64,000 nt of DNA from Pedobacter arcticus A12 (GCF_000302595.1 NZ_JH947126.1:339223-403222), one strand, 5' to 3'. Positions 52,565 to 61,165 are shown, counted from the first letter of the stretch. Notes: generated from the sequence alone by a model not told the origin. Translations and numbers: made by a program.

Positions 52565-55060
52565 ATGGCAAAGCAATCAACTAATAGCAAAATAGGCAAA
52601 ACCACCCAAAAATCTGTATTACCGTGGAAGCTTAAAAGCGTGAGCGTAAGCAGGCAGGATATACAAAGCTGGAAACAAAGCGAGTCAATGGCGCAATTTG
52701 CGGAAGAGCCTAAGCTTTGGCCACAACAGCTTTTGTATAACGAGATCATGAAAGATGCGCTGTTGACTTCCCAATTGGAAAACAGAAAGCAACAGCTATT
52801 TTCTGCCCAGTTCAGCATAAAACTGAATGACGAGGTGCAAGACGGTGCAAGTAAAGCCCTCAGCAATATGAAAGCCTATTCTAGTTTAGTAACGGCAATT
52901 TTTGAAAGCCAGTTTTACGGCAATAGTTTGGTAGAGCTTTCCTTTGACAAAGGGCAATTAGTTGCCAAAACATTGCCACGTACCAACGTAGTGCCACAAA
53001 AAGGGCTTTTCTATAAAGATTATACCGATGATAATAGCCCCACACCTTACCGTGAAATACGAGAGTTTGGAACTTGGGTTTTAGAATTTGATAACGGCGA
53101 CTTAGGATTATTGAACAAAGCAGTACCACACGTACTATTTAAACGCTTTGCGCAATCTTGCTGGAGCGAGCTTTGCGAAATATACGGCATCCCGCCAAGG
53201 GTATTAAAAACAAACACCCAAGATACCGCCATGCTTTCCCGTAGCGAGCAGATGATGAAGGACATGGGCGCAGCTGCATATTTCATTATCGACGAAACCG
53301 AGCAGTTGGATTTTGCTCAAGGCGTAGCCACCAATGGCGATGTTTACAAATCTTTGATTGCTTTCTGTAACTCCGAAATTTCATTGCTTACCACCGGCGC
53401 ATTAATTGGGCAGGATACAACAAACGGCAGTCGCTCAAAAGATGAGGCAGCGCAAGAAATGCTGTGGCTATTGGTGCAGGCAGATATGCGCTTGGTTGAG
53501 CAGTACATGAACAACACTATTTTCCCAGCATTGGTAAATATTGGCGTATTACCGCAAGGCGTAAGCTTTGAGTTCAGCGAAGCGGAGGACACCAAACAGC
53601 TGTTTGAATTCACGAAAGGCTTTTTATCAGACTATGATGTTGAGCCCAAATGGATCAAAGAAAAATTTGGCGTTGAAGTTACCCAGAAGAAAAAGGAACT
53701 CCCACCAAAAAAAGAGGATGATCCCGGCGAGCCGGATCCAACAAAAAAGAAAGGAGAAAAGTTAAGTTTTTTTCCCCAAGCCCCGTGGATAAGCGGGGCG
53801 GTTCACTTGTGTTGCAATCACCTCACTTTGGCATTACCGAGTAATACTTGGAGCGATGATGATTTAATACAACGTTTTTACGATGCCAAAGGCACACTAA
53901 GTTTTGATATCGGTTTGTTTTACCATACCGCCAACACCCTACTAAAAGGCTTTAAAAAGGGCTGGAAAGATGAGGGCGTTAAACTGGTGGCTTTAGGTTT
54001 AGAGTATGGCAAAGATGACCCCGCAATGCTTACCGCTTACGAGGCTAACTTGTTTCGATTTTCAGCTGCTAAAACCCTTGCCGAATCGCAAGAGCTTAAC
54101 CGACTGTTTAGAGATGCAAAAAGCTTCGACCAATTTTACCAAAACGCCAAATTAAAGCTTGACGTTTTTAATAAAACGTGGCTAGAGACCGAGTATAACA
54201 ACGCCATTGCCGTGGGCGCATCTGCCACCACTTATCACCGCTTAATGGCAAACACCAAGGCGTTTCCGTACTGGCAATATAAAACCGTTGAGGATGACGC
54301 CGTACGCCCTGAGCATCAGCTATTACACAACATTGTTTTGCCATACAACGATCCCCGGTGGAAAAAGATATTTCCGCCTAACGGATGGAAATGCAGGTGC
54401 TTTGTAATTGCCAAAATGAAGCATGAAGTGACCAGCGCAGATATTAAACGCTCTCGTGAAGCAGTTGACGGATTTTTAGAGGGCGCAGAGTTTGCCAAGG
54501 CAGAGGCGCAAGGCTGGGGCGTAAACCGGGCAGAAAGTGGCGAGGTATTTACCGCAGACCAACAATACATTAACAAGTTCCCGAAAACCGGCGCAAGAGA
54601 AATCAACGAGCTTAAGCCACAGCAATATGGCTTAAAATCTTATGCCGAGGCTAAAAAGAAAGCCACAGAACCCGTAAGCAAATACGAGGGCACAGCTGAT
54701 GACTTTTGGAATAAGCTGGACGAGCTGGACGGGCAAAAGGTTTTAAAAGATTATAAAAACAGACCTGTAGAATTTTCCGAAAACACCCTAAAAAGCCACA
54801 CCACCAAAAGCAAGGAAAGCCGGGTGCAATACATGGATGCGCTAAAAGACACCATGCAAAACCCTAACGAGGTTTGGATGAAAGGCGATAAGCTAGAGGA
54901 CATGGTTTATATCAAGTATTATGAAGATGTAACGCTCATAGTATCGGCAAAAGTTAAGGGTGGCGAGGTTGAAAAGCTGGCGACGTGGTTTCCGCTGAAG
55001 GAGGCTAAAAAAGTAATAGAACGCTGGCGCAAGGGCTTGCTATTGTTTGCAAAAAAATAA
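52565..55060 (+). CDS. Portal (DUF935/gp29) + MuF head protein (gp30) + PBECR-like nuclease domain fusion
   Basis: An 831-residue fusion. Residues about 30-400 form a DUF935 portal (KLWPQQLLYNEIMKDALLTS, GSRSKDEAAQEMLWLLVQAD). Residues about 470-640 form a MuF-type minor head domain (TTYHRLMANTKAFPYWQYK, NGWKCRCFVIAKM). The last ~120 residues (LDGQKVLKDYKNRPVEFSE onward) resemble PBECR, a phage Barnase-EndoU-ColicinE5/D-RelE-like nuclease domain often fused to MuF. In Mu, gp29 and gp30 are separate. The tail may be a delivered toxin. Confidence 0.75.
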   Translation: MAKQSTNSKIGKTTQKSVLPWKLKSVSVSRQDIQSWKQSESMAQFAEEPKLWPQQLLYNEIMKDALLTSQLENRKQQLFSAQFSIKLNDEVQDGASKALSNMKAYSSLVTAIFESQFYGNSLVELSFDKGQLVAKTLPRTNVVPQKGLFYKDYTDDNSPTPYREIREFGTWVLEFDNGDLGLLNKAVPHVLFKRFAQSCWSELCEIYGIPPRVLKTNTQDTAMLSRSEQMMKDMGAAAYFIIDETEQLDFAQGVATNGDVYKSLIAFCNSEISLLTTGALIGQDTTNGSRSKDEAAQEMLWLLVQADMRLVEQYMNNTIFPALVNIGVLPQGVSFEFSEAEDTKQLFEFTKGFLSDYDVEPKWIKEKFGVEVTQKKKELPPKKEDDPGEPDPTKKKGEKLSFFPQAPWISGAVHLCCNHLTLALPSNTWSDDDLIQRFYDAKGTLSFDIGLFYHTANTLLKGFKKGWKDEGVKLVALGLEYGKDDPAMLTAYEANLFRFSAAKTLAESQELNRLFRDAKSFDQFYQNAKLKLDVFNKTWLETEYNNAIAVGASATTYHRLMANTKAFPYWQYKTVEDDAVRPEHQLLHNIVLPYNDPRWKKIFPPNGWKCRCFVIAKMKHEVTSADIKRSREAVDGFLEGAEFAKAEAQGWGVNRAESGEVFTADQQYINKFPKTGAREINELKPQQYGLKSYAEAKKKATEPVSKYEGTADDFWNKLDELDGQKVLKDYKNRPVEFSENTLKSHTTKSKESRVQYMDALKDTMQNPNEVWMKGDKLEDMVYIKYYEDVTLIVSAKVKGGEVEKLATWFPLKEAKKVIERWRKGLLLFAKK

Positions 55061-55088
55061 AGCCTGCATTTTTAAACACAGGCTTTAT
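55057..55088 (+). terminator. Intrinsic terminator after the portal fusion gene
   Basis: 10-bp arms (ATAAAGCCTG / CAGGCTTTAT) with a 12-base AT-rich loop begin at the stop codon. It resembles the hairpin at the phage terminus near 32022. Confidence 0.7.
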
Positions 55089-55203
55089 ACAGATTGTAAT
55101 TCTTTTAAATCGCTGTTTTTACAGCCAGTTGTGCCCCCGTCATCTGCAAGGTGTTGGCGCTTCTTTACCGATTTAAAAGAACCTTATATACAAGTATAGC
55201 ACA

Positions 55204-55728
55204 ATGATGGACAATAAACAAAAGTTAACCGATTTTTTTAACCGCTTCAACCAATACTTTGATGAGCAAGTACCGGTAATAATTGCCGAAACCGCAAACG
55301 AGGTGTTTAGGGAAAGTTTTGTTAAAAAAGAATTTGACGGCAAAGCCTGGCCAGCACTAAACAAAAGCTACAAGCCTAAAAGCGGGACAATGATGGTGCG
55401 GAGCTCAAACTTGGTAAATAGCATTAGGCCTACAACCATATCACCGCAAAAAGTAATCATGTCAGCCGGAAGTTCAAAAGTGCCTTATGCTAGAGTACAT
55501 AACGAGGGCGACCAGATCAGCAGAGTTGCAAGGTCTGAAACATTTATGCGCAACCGAGTAAAAAAAGGAATAAACAAGGGCAGGTTTAAACGTGGCGCTA
55601 CAAACAACACCCAAGGCTACAGCTTTAAAGCTTATAAATACAGCATGCCACAGCGCCAATTTATGGGCTATTCCAAAGAACTTAACCAACGCATTATCAA
55701 ACGAATTATAGCATACAGCACCACCTAA
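55204..55728 (+). CDS. Mu gpG-like virion morphogenesis protein
   Basis: A 174-residue protein with the phage virion morphogenesis pattern: FFNRFNQYFDEQVPVIIAET, FDGKAWPALNKSYKPKSG and a C-terminal RQFMGYSKELNQRIIKRII. In Mu, gpG acts in tail or head-tail joining. The start at 55204 or at the next codon, 55207, is equally plausible. Confidence 0.8.
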   Translation: MMDNKQKLTDFFNRFNQYFDEQVPVIIAETANEVFRESFVKKEFDGKAWPALNKSYKPKSGTMMVRSSNLVNSIRPTTISPQKVIMSAGSSKVPYARVHNEGDQISRVARSETFMRNRVKKGINKGRFKRGATNNTQGYSFKAYKYSMPQRQFMGYSKELNQRIIKRIIAYSTT

Positions 55729-55806
55729 CAAAAATCTGTGTAATCCCTAAATCTGTGTAATCAAATCTAACAACCTAACAACCTAACAAACTAACAACCC
55801 GAAAAA

Positions 55807-56241
55807 ATGGACCAACTATTCAAATACCTCCGCACCCAACTAATGGCAACGCCTGGCAACGCTTGGACAGATGCCGACAAAGGACAAACCGCAAGCTACG
55901 AGAGCCATCCGCCAATTGCTTTTCCCGCCTCATTAATTAAAGTGGATTTTCCTAAAATAGAAAAGTACAACAGCAAGCTTAAAAAGTACACCGCCCGTAT
56001 CATCATAAAATTAGTGTGGGATTATAGCGGTACAACAGACAGCACCGCCAGTGATGAACTTTTAGCCGAAAGCTTAGACTACTTTACCTTGGTTAATGCC
56101 GTAAAAGCAAAGCTAGACGGCGCAATAGACTTAACTGTATTTAACAAACCCTTAGAGCTAACGAGCATGCTTGAAGAAAACCGCAGAGACCAGTTGAAAG
56201 TAATGAACTTGACATTTAATACGGTAGTGTTTGCTGTTTAG
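55807..56241 (+). CDS. Mu gp37-like protein (tail terminator type)
   Basis: A 144-residue protein after the gpG-like gene. It resembles gp37-like tail-terminator or head-tail connector proteins (FKYLRTQLMATPGNAWTDA, YTARIIIKLVWDYSG, LKVMNLTFNTVVF). It is the last gene of the plus-strand block. The family assignment is moderate. Confidence 0.6.
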   Translation: MDQLFKYLRTQLMATPGNAWTDADKGQTASYESHPPIAFPASLIKVDFPKIEKYNSKLKKYTARIIIKLVWDYSGTTDSTASDELLAESLDYFTLVNAVKAKLDGAIDLTVFNKPLELTSMLEENRRDQLKVMNLTFNTVVFAV

Positions 56242-56291
56242 TTTGTTAGGGGTTAGGTGGTTGGTTTGTTAGGCTCTTTGCTAGGCTCTTT

Positions 56292-56315
56292 GTCAGGCTG
56301 AGCGGAGTCGAAGCC
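56292..56315. repeat. REP-like 24-bp dispersed word (copy B)
   Basis: Identical over 24 bp to copy A at 52503-52526 and sharing the core CTGAGCGGAGTCGAAG with the element near 10801. It lies between the convergent ends of the plus- and minus-strand phage blocks. Confidence 0.55.
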
Positions 56316-56373
56316 TAGCCACGCAGGCTATGGACTGCCGACCATGGACTATGGACTATGGACTAAATAGCCA

Positions 56374-56577
56374 CTAAAATAAAGATAACTGCCCTTTATA
56401 CTCACTCGGTTTTAAGCCTTTTAAATTCATCCATTGGCGGTAACTTATGAAAATACCATGCTTTGGGAACACATGGCGTAAAATACGGGTATCAGGTACA
56501 TCCTCCTCTTTTACCGAGGCGTAAACTTGCATAATAAAATTAACTTTTTTAAGATGATTGCCTCTGTGATATGCCAT
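56374..56577 (-). CDS. Hypothetical phage protein, 67 aa
   Basis: A 67-residue basic protein (RGNHLKKVNFIMQVYASVKE ... YRQWMNLKGLKP) without membrane segments. Similar short proteins are seen in Bacteroidota Mu-like prophages near the end of the early block. The function is unknown. Confidence 0.55.
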   Translation of the reverse strand: MAYHRGNHLKKVNFIMQVYASVKEEDVPDTRILRHVFPKHGIFISYRQWMNLKGLKPSEYKGQLSLF

Positions 56578-56645
56578 TAAACAAAATAATATTTTGCTTT
56601 AACACAAACATACAAAATTTAATCAAAGTAAAAAGCATAAAAAAA

Positions 56646-56659
56646 CCCGATTAATCGGG
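56646..56659 (-). terminator. Intrinsic terminator after the 114-aa gene
   Basis: A perfect 14-bp palindrome (CCCGATTAATCGGG) followed on the minus strand by a T-run, 10 bp after the stop of the upstream minus-strand gene. Confidence 0.7.
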
Positions 56660-56669
56660 CTTTATAATA

Positions 56670-57014
56670 TTAAAAGTTTTCCGTTAATACTGGATGCCCT
56701 TTGTCGTAAACCTTTTGAAAGTGTGCCAAACCGTTTGGGTAGTCTTCTGGCTGGTTTTTTACAATATCTTCAGCTTCCCATTTTGGAAAGCATCCCTCTC
56801 CGATAACTTCCGGCTCAATATATTGCTCTGAATCTAACTGAATAGCGTCGATGTCTTTAATAGATTCGTCGCCTTCTGACAAAGTAATTGTTTTATCCAA
56901 TTCAATTGCTTTAATGTCCGTTACCGCCTCATCTTCACGCCACAAAATTACATTCTGTTGTAATTGCACCTCATCTAATGAGTTGCAAAAGATTTTTAAA
57001 TCGTTCCAATTCAT
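56670..57014 (-). CDS. Hypothetical phage protein, 114 aa
   Basis: A 114-residue acidic protein (MNWNDLKIFCNSLDEVQLQQ) with near-repeats AIELDKTITLSEGDESIKDI and AIQLDSEQYIEPEV. No known domain is visible. It follows a 58-residue ORF by 4 bp, suggesting co-expression, and is followed by a terminator. Confidence 0.6.
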   Translation of the reverse strand: MNWNDLKIFCNSLDEVQLQQNVILWREDEAVTDIKAIELDKTITLSEGDESIKDIDAIQLDSEQYIEPEVIGEGCFPKWEAEDIVKNQPEDYPNGLAHFQKVYDKGHPVLTENF

Positions 57015-57018
57015 AGTT

Positions 57019-57195
57019 TTATCTTTCTAATATTTGTTCACCAATTATTGTAATATTTTTTTCAATAAAAATAATCTCATCCGCCTCAGGATATTCTTTA
57101 GCAACATCCGCTAAAGAACTGGCGACTATATACTTCTTAATTTCAAAGTCATGCGCTGAGTTGGAGGCCCGTTTTTTTGTTTGATATAAGTTCAT
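57019..57195 (-). CDS. Hypothetical small phage protein, 58 aa
   Basis: The ATG at 57195 opens a 58-residue ORF (YQTKKRASNSAHDFEIKKYI ... GEQILER) that ends 4 bp before the next gene. It lies 9 bp after the 258-residue gene. The regular spacing supports it as a real gene. No function recognised. Confidence 0.5.
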   Translation of the reverse strand: MNLYQTKKRASNSAHDFEIKKYIVASSLADVAKEYPEADEIIFIEKNITIIGEQILER

Positions 57196-57204
57196 AATGT
57201 TAAT

Positions 57205-57981
57205 TTATTTATTTTTCATTTTATACTGTAAATACTCCTGCAACCCCAAACAAACCCCTCCAACCTTTAAAAACCTACGCCCACCGTTACACACCGAGAG
57301 CTTTTTATATTTGTAATAAAGGTTGTTAAACTGCCTGTCCCAGCGTTCAATATCTCGCTTTGCTTTATCTACCAAAATTTCTTTTATTGGGTTTTCAATA
57401 TCGGCGGGCGGTTTAATTTCCTTTCGCCTATTATCGGGCGGTCGGTTAATAAAATCTTTAATCTCTTGCGGGAGCTCAAAAGGTTTTTTATCTGTACCAG
57501 CGTGTAGCTTGACAAGTTCAAGTTCTTGCGTTTTCTTCTCGGAGGCTCTTAAGGCTTCAATATCCGCAGACCTTTTATCATCATACATATTTAACCAGTC
57601 AAGCAAGATGTTACCGTCCATGCTATCGTAACGCTTGCCGTAATGCCCTTTTTTCCCAGTGTTAAAGCAAATTACAAAGTCATCAATTTTAAAATATGGG
57701 TAGCACTCAATCATTAAATAAACGGTGCTTTGTATTTGCGAGGCGTTAAAGTTTTTGCCTACGTTAAAGAAATCGGCAACATCTGTAATTAAAATAGTAA
57801 GCGCAGCAACAAGCGTTTCCTCATCTGCTTTGGCAATGGTTGCAATATTTGGCTTTGCAGATTGCAAACTAGCCACCGCCGTTTTGATTTTGCTTTGATA
57901 AAAGTACTTGGCGGGCGAGGTTACCAAGCTCGGCTCTATCAGAGGCTCTATCAGTATGAGTTTGTTTTTTTGTTGCGCCAT
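57205..57981 (-). CDS. Hypothetical phage protein (DUF6633-like)
   Basis: A 258-residue protein. The middle part (YPYFKIDDFVICFNTGKKG, RYDSMDGNILLDWLNMYDD) matches a conserved family in Bacteroidota prophages, and a helical charged C-terminal half follows. It may bind nucleic acid, but this is not established. Its first 113 nt overlap the previous gene in another frame, an unusually long overlap. Confidence 0.65.
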   Translation of the reverse strand: MAQQKNKLILIEPLIEPSLVTSPAKYFYQSKIKTAVASLQSAKPNIATIAKADEETLVAALTILITDVADFFNVGKNFNASQIQSTVYLMIECYPYFKIDDFVICFNTGKKGHYGKRYDSMDGNILLDWLNMYDDKRSADIEALRASEKKTQELELVKLHAGTDKKPFELPQEIKDFINRPPDNRRKEIKPPADIENPIKEILVDKAKRDIERWDRQFNNLYYKYKKLSVCNGGRRFLKVGGVCLGLQEYLQYKMKNK

Positions 57982-58363
57982 TCTTTATTTTGTCTATAAT
58001 CTCTAAAAGGTTGCGGTTAATATCGCTGATGCTTTTTTGTTTGCCCAAATGCTCGCCTACTTTCTGCCAGTTGCTCAATATGGCTTGCAGGCTTAGCAGT
58101 GCGCTCTCGTCGGTTTTTTCTGTGCTAATGTTCTTTAGTTTTTGCAATAAATCCTTTAACGCTTTTCCGTTCCTGGCATCCATTAAAAACGGTAGTTTGT
58201 GTTGCGTTAAAAAAGCCTTGTATAATTGCACCGACTGTTGGTAATTGGGCGGAGCTTTCGGCTTCTTATCTGTAAATGCTTTGATAATTGCCCGCATCAC
58301 GTCCGGGTGGTTGCCCTCTTTTATCTGTGCGTGGCAGAAATTTAATATCTCTTTAATGGTCAT
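57869..58363 (-). CDS. Hypothetical phage protein, 164 aa
   Basis: A 164-residue helical protein (KEILNFCHAQIKEGNHPDVM, LLSLQAILSNWQKVGEHLGK). Its 3' end overlaps the next gene by 113 nt, and its 5' end overlaps the Cys-rich gene by 11 nt. The start fits the tight early-operon spacing. No domain recognised. Confidence 0.55.
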   Translation of the reverse strand: MTIKEILNFCHAQIKEGNHPDVMRAIIKAFTDKKPKAPPNYQQSVQLYKAFLTQHKLPFLMDARNGKALKDLLQKLKNISTEKTDESALLSLQAILSNWQKVGEHLGKQKSISDINRNLLEIIDKIKNGATKKQTHTDRASDRAELGNLARQVLLSKQNQNGGG

Positions 58364-59054
58364 TTAAATCCAGTTTAATCCTGCCTTTCTCAATCATACC
58401 CCTAAGCGTAATTCTATTGTTAATTAAATGTTGCCTGCTTTTACGCAGGCATTCTTGGGTGTAATCTTTAAAAAAATCATTGTGTTTATTAAATAAAATA
58501 CACGGTTTTCCCTCTGTTTTTATAAGCATTTTCTCGTGAACGAAGGATTGCTCACAGTCAGGACATATACACCCGGAATTTACCTCTTGACAATTATCTC
58601 CACAATCAATTTTTTTATGTTCATTAATTTTAATATCTACCACCAGCTCTAACGTATTATCGAAAAAAGCATCAAACCCTGATAAAATGCTACCAAAGAA
58701 AAAAGGTCTTTCGAGTATTTTATAAATTCCGGAGGTCATTCGGGTTTCTTTCGATAGTTCCTCGTTTATCACTATGTAGTCACTTGTGTAATCTTTAGTA
58801 TCGTAGTACTCTTCACATATTGGACAATCTTCTCTATACCTTTCATCATAACAATCTTCACATAAAAGCTCCTTATCCTCTATCAGAATTTTCGGAAAGT
58901 CATCTAGTTCAAATATTGATTTGCCACAGCTTGTACATTGGCAGTCATTTTCTTCAATGAAAGCTATTTCATTTTCATCAATGCTTTTTGGATAAGAACT
59001 AAATTCATTTTTGTAATGCTTTTTTATTTGCTCTGAAACGCCAGCCTTTTTCAT
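58353..59054 (-). CDS. Cys-rich zinc-ribbon-like phage protein
   Basis: A 233-residue protein with several paired cysteines: CQCTSCGKS, LLCEDCYDER, DCPICEEYY and CGDNCQEVNSGCICPDC. These resemble zinc ribbons with CxxC knuckles. It lacks membrane segments and may bind nucleic acid or protein. It lies in the early/middle operon between a GemA-like gene and helical proteins. Confidence 0.6.
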   Translation of the reverse strand: MKKAGVSEQIKKHYKNEFSSYPKSIDENEIAFIEENDCQCTSCGKSIFELDDFPKILIEDKELLCEDCYDERYREDCPICEEYYDTKDYTSDYIVINEELSKETRMTSGIYKILERPFFFGSILSGFDAFFDNTLELVVDIKINEHKKIDCGDNCQEVNSGCICPDCEQSFVHEKMLIKTEGKPCILFNKHNDFFKDYTQECLRKSRQHLINNRITLRGMIEKGRIKLDLNDH

Positions 59055-59084
59055 ACTTTTTAATTTAAACTTTCTACTTAAAAC

Positions 59085-59471
59085 CTACTTATTCAGCTCC
59101 TCCAAAAATTCCTTATAAACCTTATGCTCATAAATGTATAACACATAGTTAAGTTCGTCAACGCTGTGTTGCATTAAAGGCTTGGCGAATTTTCCGTATT
59201 GTATGCACCAGTCGTCAACAGCTTGCAAGGGGTTTTCTTTTCTCATACTGCGGGCTAAGCCTATCATCTTTTTGCGCTGTTTGTCGCCGGGCTTTGCCAC
59301 AAACTCGGTGGGGCTAAGCTGGTGCATCTGCCTTTTAAATTCCCTAAACTCCGCATCGGATAGGGCGGTTAGGCTGTCGGTTCGTCCGTTGGTAAATTCG
59401 GCAACCTTATCTTTGTATTCTAAGCCGTTTGCCTTGCAAATAGCGAAGATGGGGCGGTAATCTCTTTTCAT
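59085..59471 (-). CDS. GemA/gp16-like regulatory protein (DUF1018-related)
   Basis: A 128-residue protein whose pattern (FTNGRTDSLTALSDAEFREF, KQRKKMIGLARSMRKENP, VDDWCIQYGKF) matches the GemA/gp16 family of Mu-like phages. Those are early/middle regulators that alter host DNA topology or gene expression. It lies after a membrane protein gene with a 1-bp overlap. Confidence 0.65.
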   Translation of the reverse strand: MKRDYRPIFAICKANGLEYKDKVAEFTNGRTDSLTALSDAEFREFKRQMHQLSPTEFVAKPGDKQRKKMIGLARSMRKENPLQAVDDWCIQYGKFAKPLMQHSVDELNYVLYIYEHKVYKEFLEELNK

Positions 59472-59728
59472 TACTCCTTAATTTTATAACTCCTTTTATC
59501 AAACAAAAAATCAATTGGGGTTTTGTAATAGGTTTGGGTTTCTCCTGATCTCACTGTGTCAAGCCCTAAAAAGTTATCCTTTAAATTCCACTCTTCAGAT
59601 TCCCAAGTGAAATTCCATAAAAAAGAGATCATCCCAATCATTACGTAAATAGAAAGCAGTACCAAGACCAGTATAAATTTTAAAATAAAGAATATGCCCA
59701 TGGCAATTGGTTGGATGATGTATTTCAT
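59471..59728 (-). CDS. Small two-helix membrane protein
   Basis: An 85-residue protein with a long hydrophobic N-terminal half (GIFFILKFILVLVLLSIYVM) able to span the membrane once or twice, followed by a charged tail. It overlaps genes on both sides by one base, so it belongs to the operon. The function is unknown; superinfection exclusion is possible. Confidence 0.55.
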   Translation of the reverse strand: MKYIIQPIAMGIFFILKFILVLVLLSIYVMIGMISFLWNFTWESEEWNLKDNFLGLDTVRSGETQTYYKTPIDFLFDKRSYKIKE

Positions 59729-60249
59729 TAGTACCTTAAATCAGTCCAGTGAATAATTTGTCCGGAAAACTTTTTTTCTCTTCCCATCGCCTTTATAAAG
59801 TAGTCTTCAAATGCCTCTCTGTTTTCAAATCCATCATTTACAGCCAAAATCTCCAAATCAGGCTTGTATAAATACTTATCGCCTATTGAAACTTCAAAAC
59901 GCCAATCGTAAGTCATAAAGATGCGTTGTTGGCTTACGCATGGTATTACTGGAGCAAACTGAAAGCGGTTTTTTGTGCGGTTACCAATTACCGGGTGTAT
60001 AAGCATTCCAACATGCCAGCGGTGTCCGGCTCTAATGGTGTGGAGTTTTGGTGCAATATTTACTAAGTCGCCTTTTTGATCACCGTTCTCGTGAAACTTT
60101 CTGTCCCAATGTTTGCCAAACTTATTTTTGTACGCCTCTAAATAATTTGTATAATCGAGTGAAATTGGATCGTTTAACAATCCCTCCCAAATTTTGTCGA
60201 TAAAATAATTGGGCTTTCCGTTAATTTGTTGTGAAAATCCTAAAGTCAT
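59728..60249 (-). CDS. ASCH/PUA-like phage protein
   Basis: A 173-residue protein. Segments KLHTIRAGHRWHVGMLIHP and NDGFENREAFEDYFIKAM resemble the ASCH domain, a PUA-related RNA-binding fold. It may act in RNA metabolism, but the match is by eye. It is 2 bp from its upstream neighbour and overlaps its downstream neighbour by one base. Confidence 0.5.
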   Translation of the reverse strand: MTLGFSQQINGKPNYFIDKIWEGLLNDPISLDYTNYLEAYKNKFGKHWDRKFHENGDQKGDLVNIAPKLHTIRAGHRWHVGMLIHPVIGNRTKNRFQFAPVIPCVSQQRIFMTYDWRFEVSIGDKYLYKPDLEILAVNDGFENREAFEDYFIKAMGREKKFSGQIIHWTDLRY

Positions 60250-60251
60250 AA

Positions 60252-60611
60252 TTAAAGAGTTAAAATTTTATGGCCTAAACGGCGGGCGGTGCTTACCTCC
60301 CAAAATGCGCCCTCACTATCAAACCAGTCATCTTGCATATAGAGGACGGGGCAAAGCGGTAAAATTGCCAAGCATAGCCTCATTGCAGTTTGCCAGTGGC
60401 AATCGGCATCTATCCATTCGGTTGGGTTAAAAACGAAATACCCGTTTAACCTCAATAATTCGGCGTCCTTCGCAAACTTCTTTGTTACGTCCAGCGTCAA
60501 CAATCCAGTCACTTTACCGCTGAGGTAGGCAATAGATTCTCCCTTGTTTTTAGCAACTTCAATAAGAAGTGTAATCGCCTGTACTTTTTCTAATAGTTCT
60601 GTCTCGCTCAT
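60252..60611 (-). CDS. DUF4406-like protein (nucleoside deoxyribosyltransferase-like fold)
   Basis: A 119-residue protein with the pattern YLSGKVTGL, LRLNGYFVFNPTEWID and WFDSEGAFWEVSTARRLG, matching DUF4406 proteins related to nucleoside 2-deoxyribosyltransferases. It could act on nucleotides or bases during phage growth. It overlaps the upstream gene by 4 bp. Confidence 0.65.
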   Translation of the reverse strand: MSETELLEKVQAITLLIEVAKNKGESIAYLSGKVTGLLTLDVTKKFAKDAELLRLNGYFVFNPTEWIDADCHWQTAMRLCLAILPLCPVLYMQDDWFDSEGAFWEVSTARRLGHKILTL

Positions 60612-60862
60612 GCTTTTGCCTCCTTTGCTCTAAATATTGGATCGCCTAAACAAAAGGCTTCATAAATAATTTTCATTGCCTCCTCATTCGCTTCGCTTAG
60701 TTGGTCATGGCTTGCAAATCGGTGTATTCTAAATACTTTCTCAAAGGCGTAAGCGTCTGCTTTTTGTACCAGCTCTTTAAGCTCTTTAGCCTCGGCTATG
60801 GTGGGGATGGTGGCTGTGCCTTCCCATCCTATTTTTTTTGATATTGCGGTGTAAACTGTCAT
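60608..60862 (-). CDS. Hypothetical phage protein, 84 aa
   Basis: An 84-residue helical protein (TIAEAKELKELVQKADAYAF) with no known domain. It lies between the DUF4406-like gene (4-bp overlap) and a 96-residue gene (12-bp gap). The function is unknown. Confidence 0.55.
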   Translation of the reverse strand: MTVYTAISKKIGWEGTATIPTIAEAKELKELVQKADAYAFEKVFRIHRFASHDQLSEANEEAMKIIYEAFCLGDPIFRAKEAKA

Positions 60863-60874
60863 TTGTTTAAAAAT

Positions 60875-61165
60875 TTATGTGAATTCGTATCTTTCGTTTT
60901 CTTGAATAATGGTGGTCTTAAATGGCATTCCGTCTTTAGGTACTTGCTTTATTGCCTCCATTAAAATAATGGAGCTGGTAAAAACCACATGCGCAGTACC
61001 GTTCAGCTCTATTTGCAGGCAAAGGCATTTCCCTTTAAACTTTGAATCGTCTATTTTGTAATCGCTAACCGTTATTTCACGGTTTAAAATTTTGCTTATT
61101 TTTATCTTATCGCCCGTAAAGGCAGAGTGAGCCACGGTAATATTAAAATCCTTAAAGGTTTTCAT
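60875..61165 (-). CDS. Hypothetical phage protein after the DGR reverse transcriptase, 96 aa
   Basis: A 96-residue beta-rich protein (KIKISKILNREITVSDYKID, LCLQIELNGTAHVVFTSSII). It overlaps the reverse transcriptase gene by 14 bp. Its composition does not match the four-helix Avd accessory protein of known DGRs. It could be an OB-fold-like nucleic-acid binder, but this is only a guess. Confidence 0.55.
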   Translation of the reverse strand: MKTFKDFNITVAHSAFTGDKIKISKILNREITVSDYKIDDSKFKGKCLCLQIELNGTAHVVFTSSIILMEAIKQVPKDGMPFKTTIIQENERYEFT

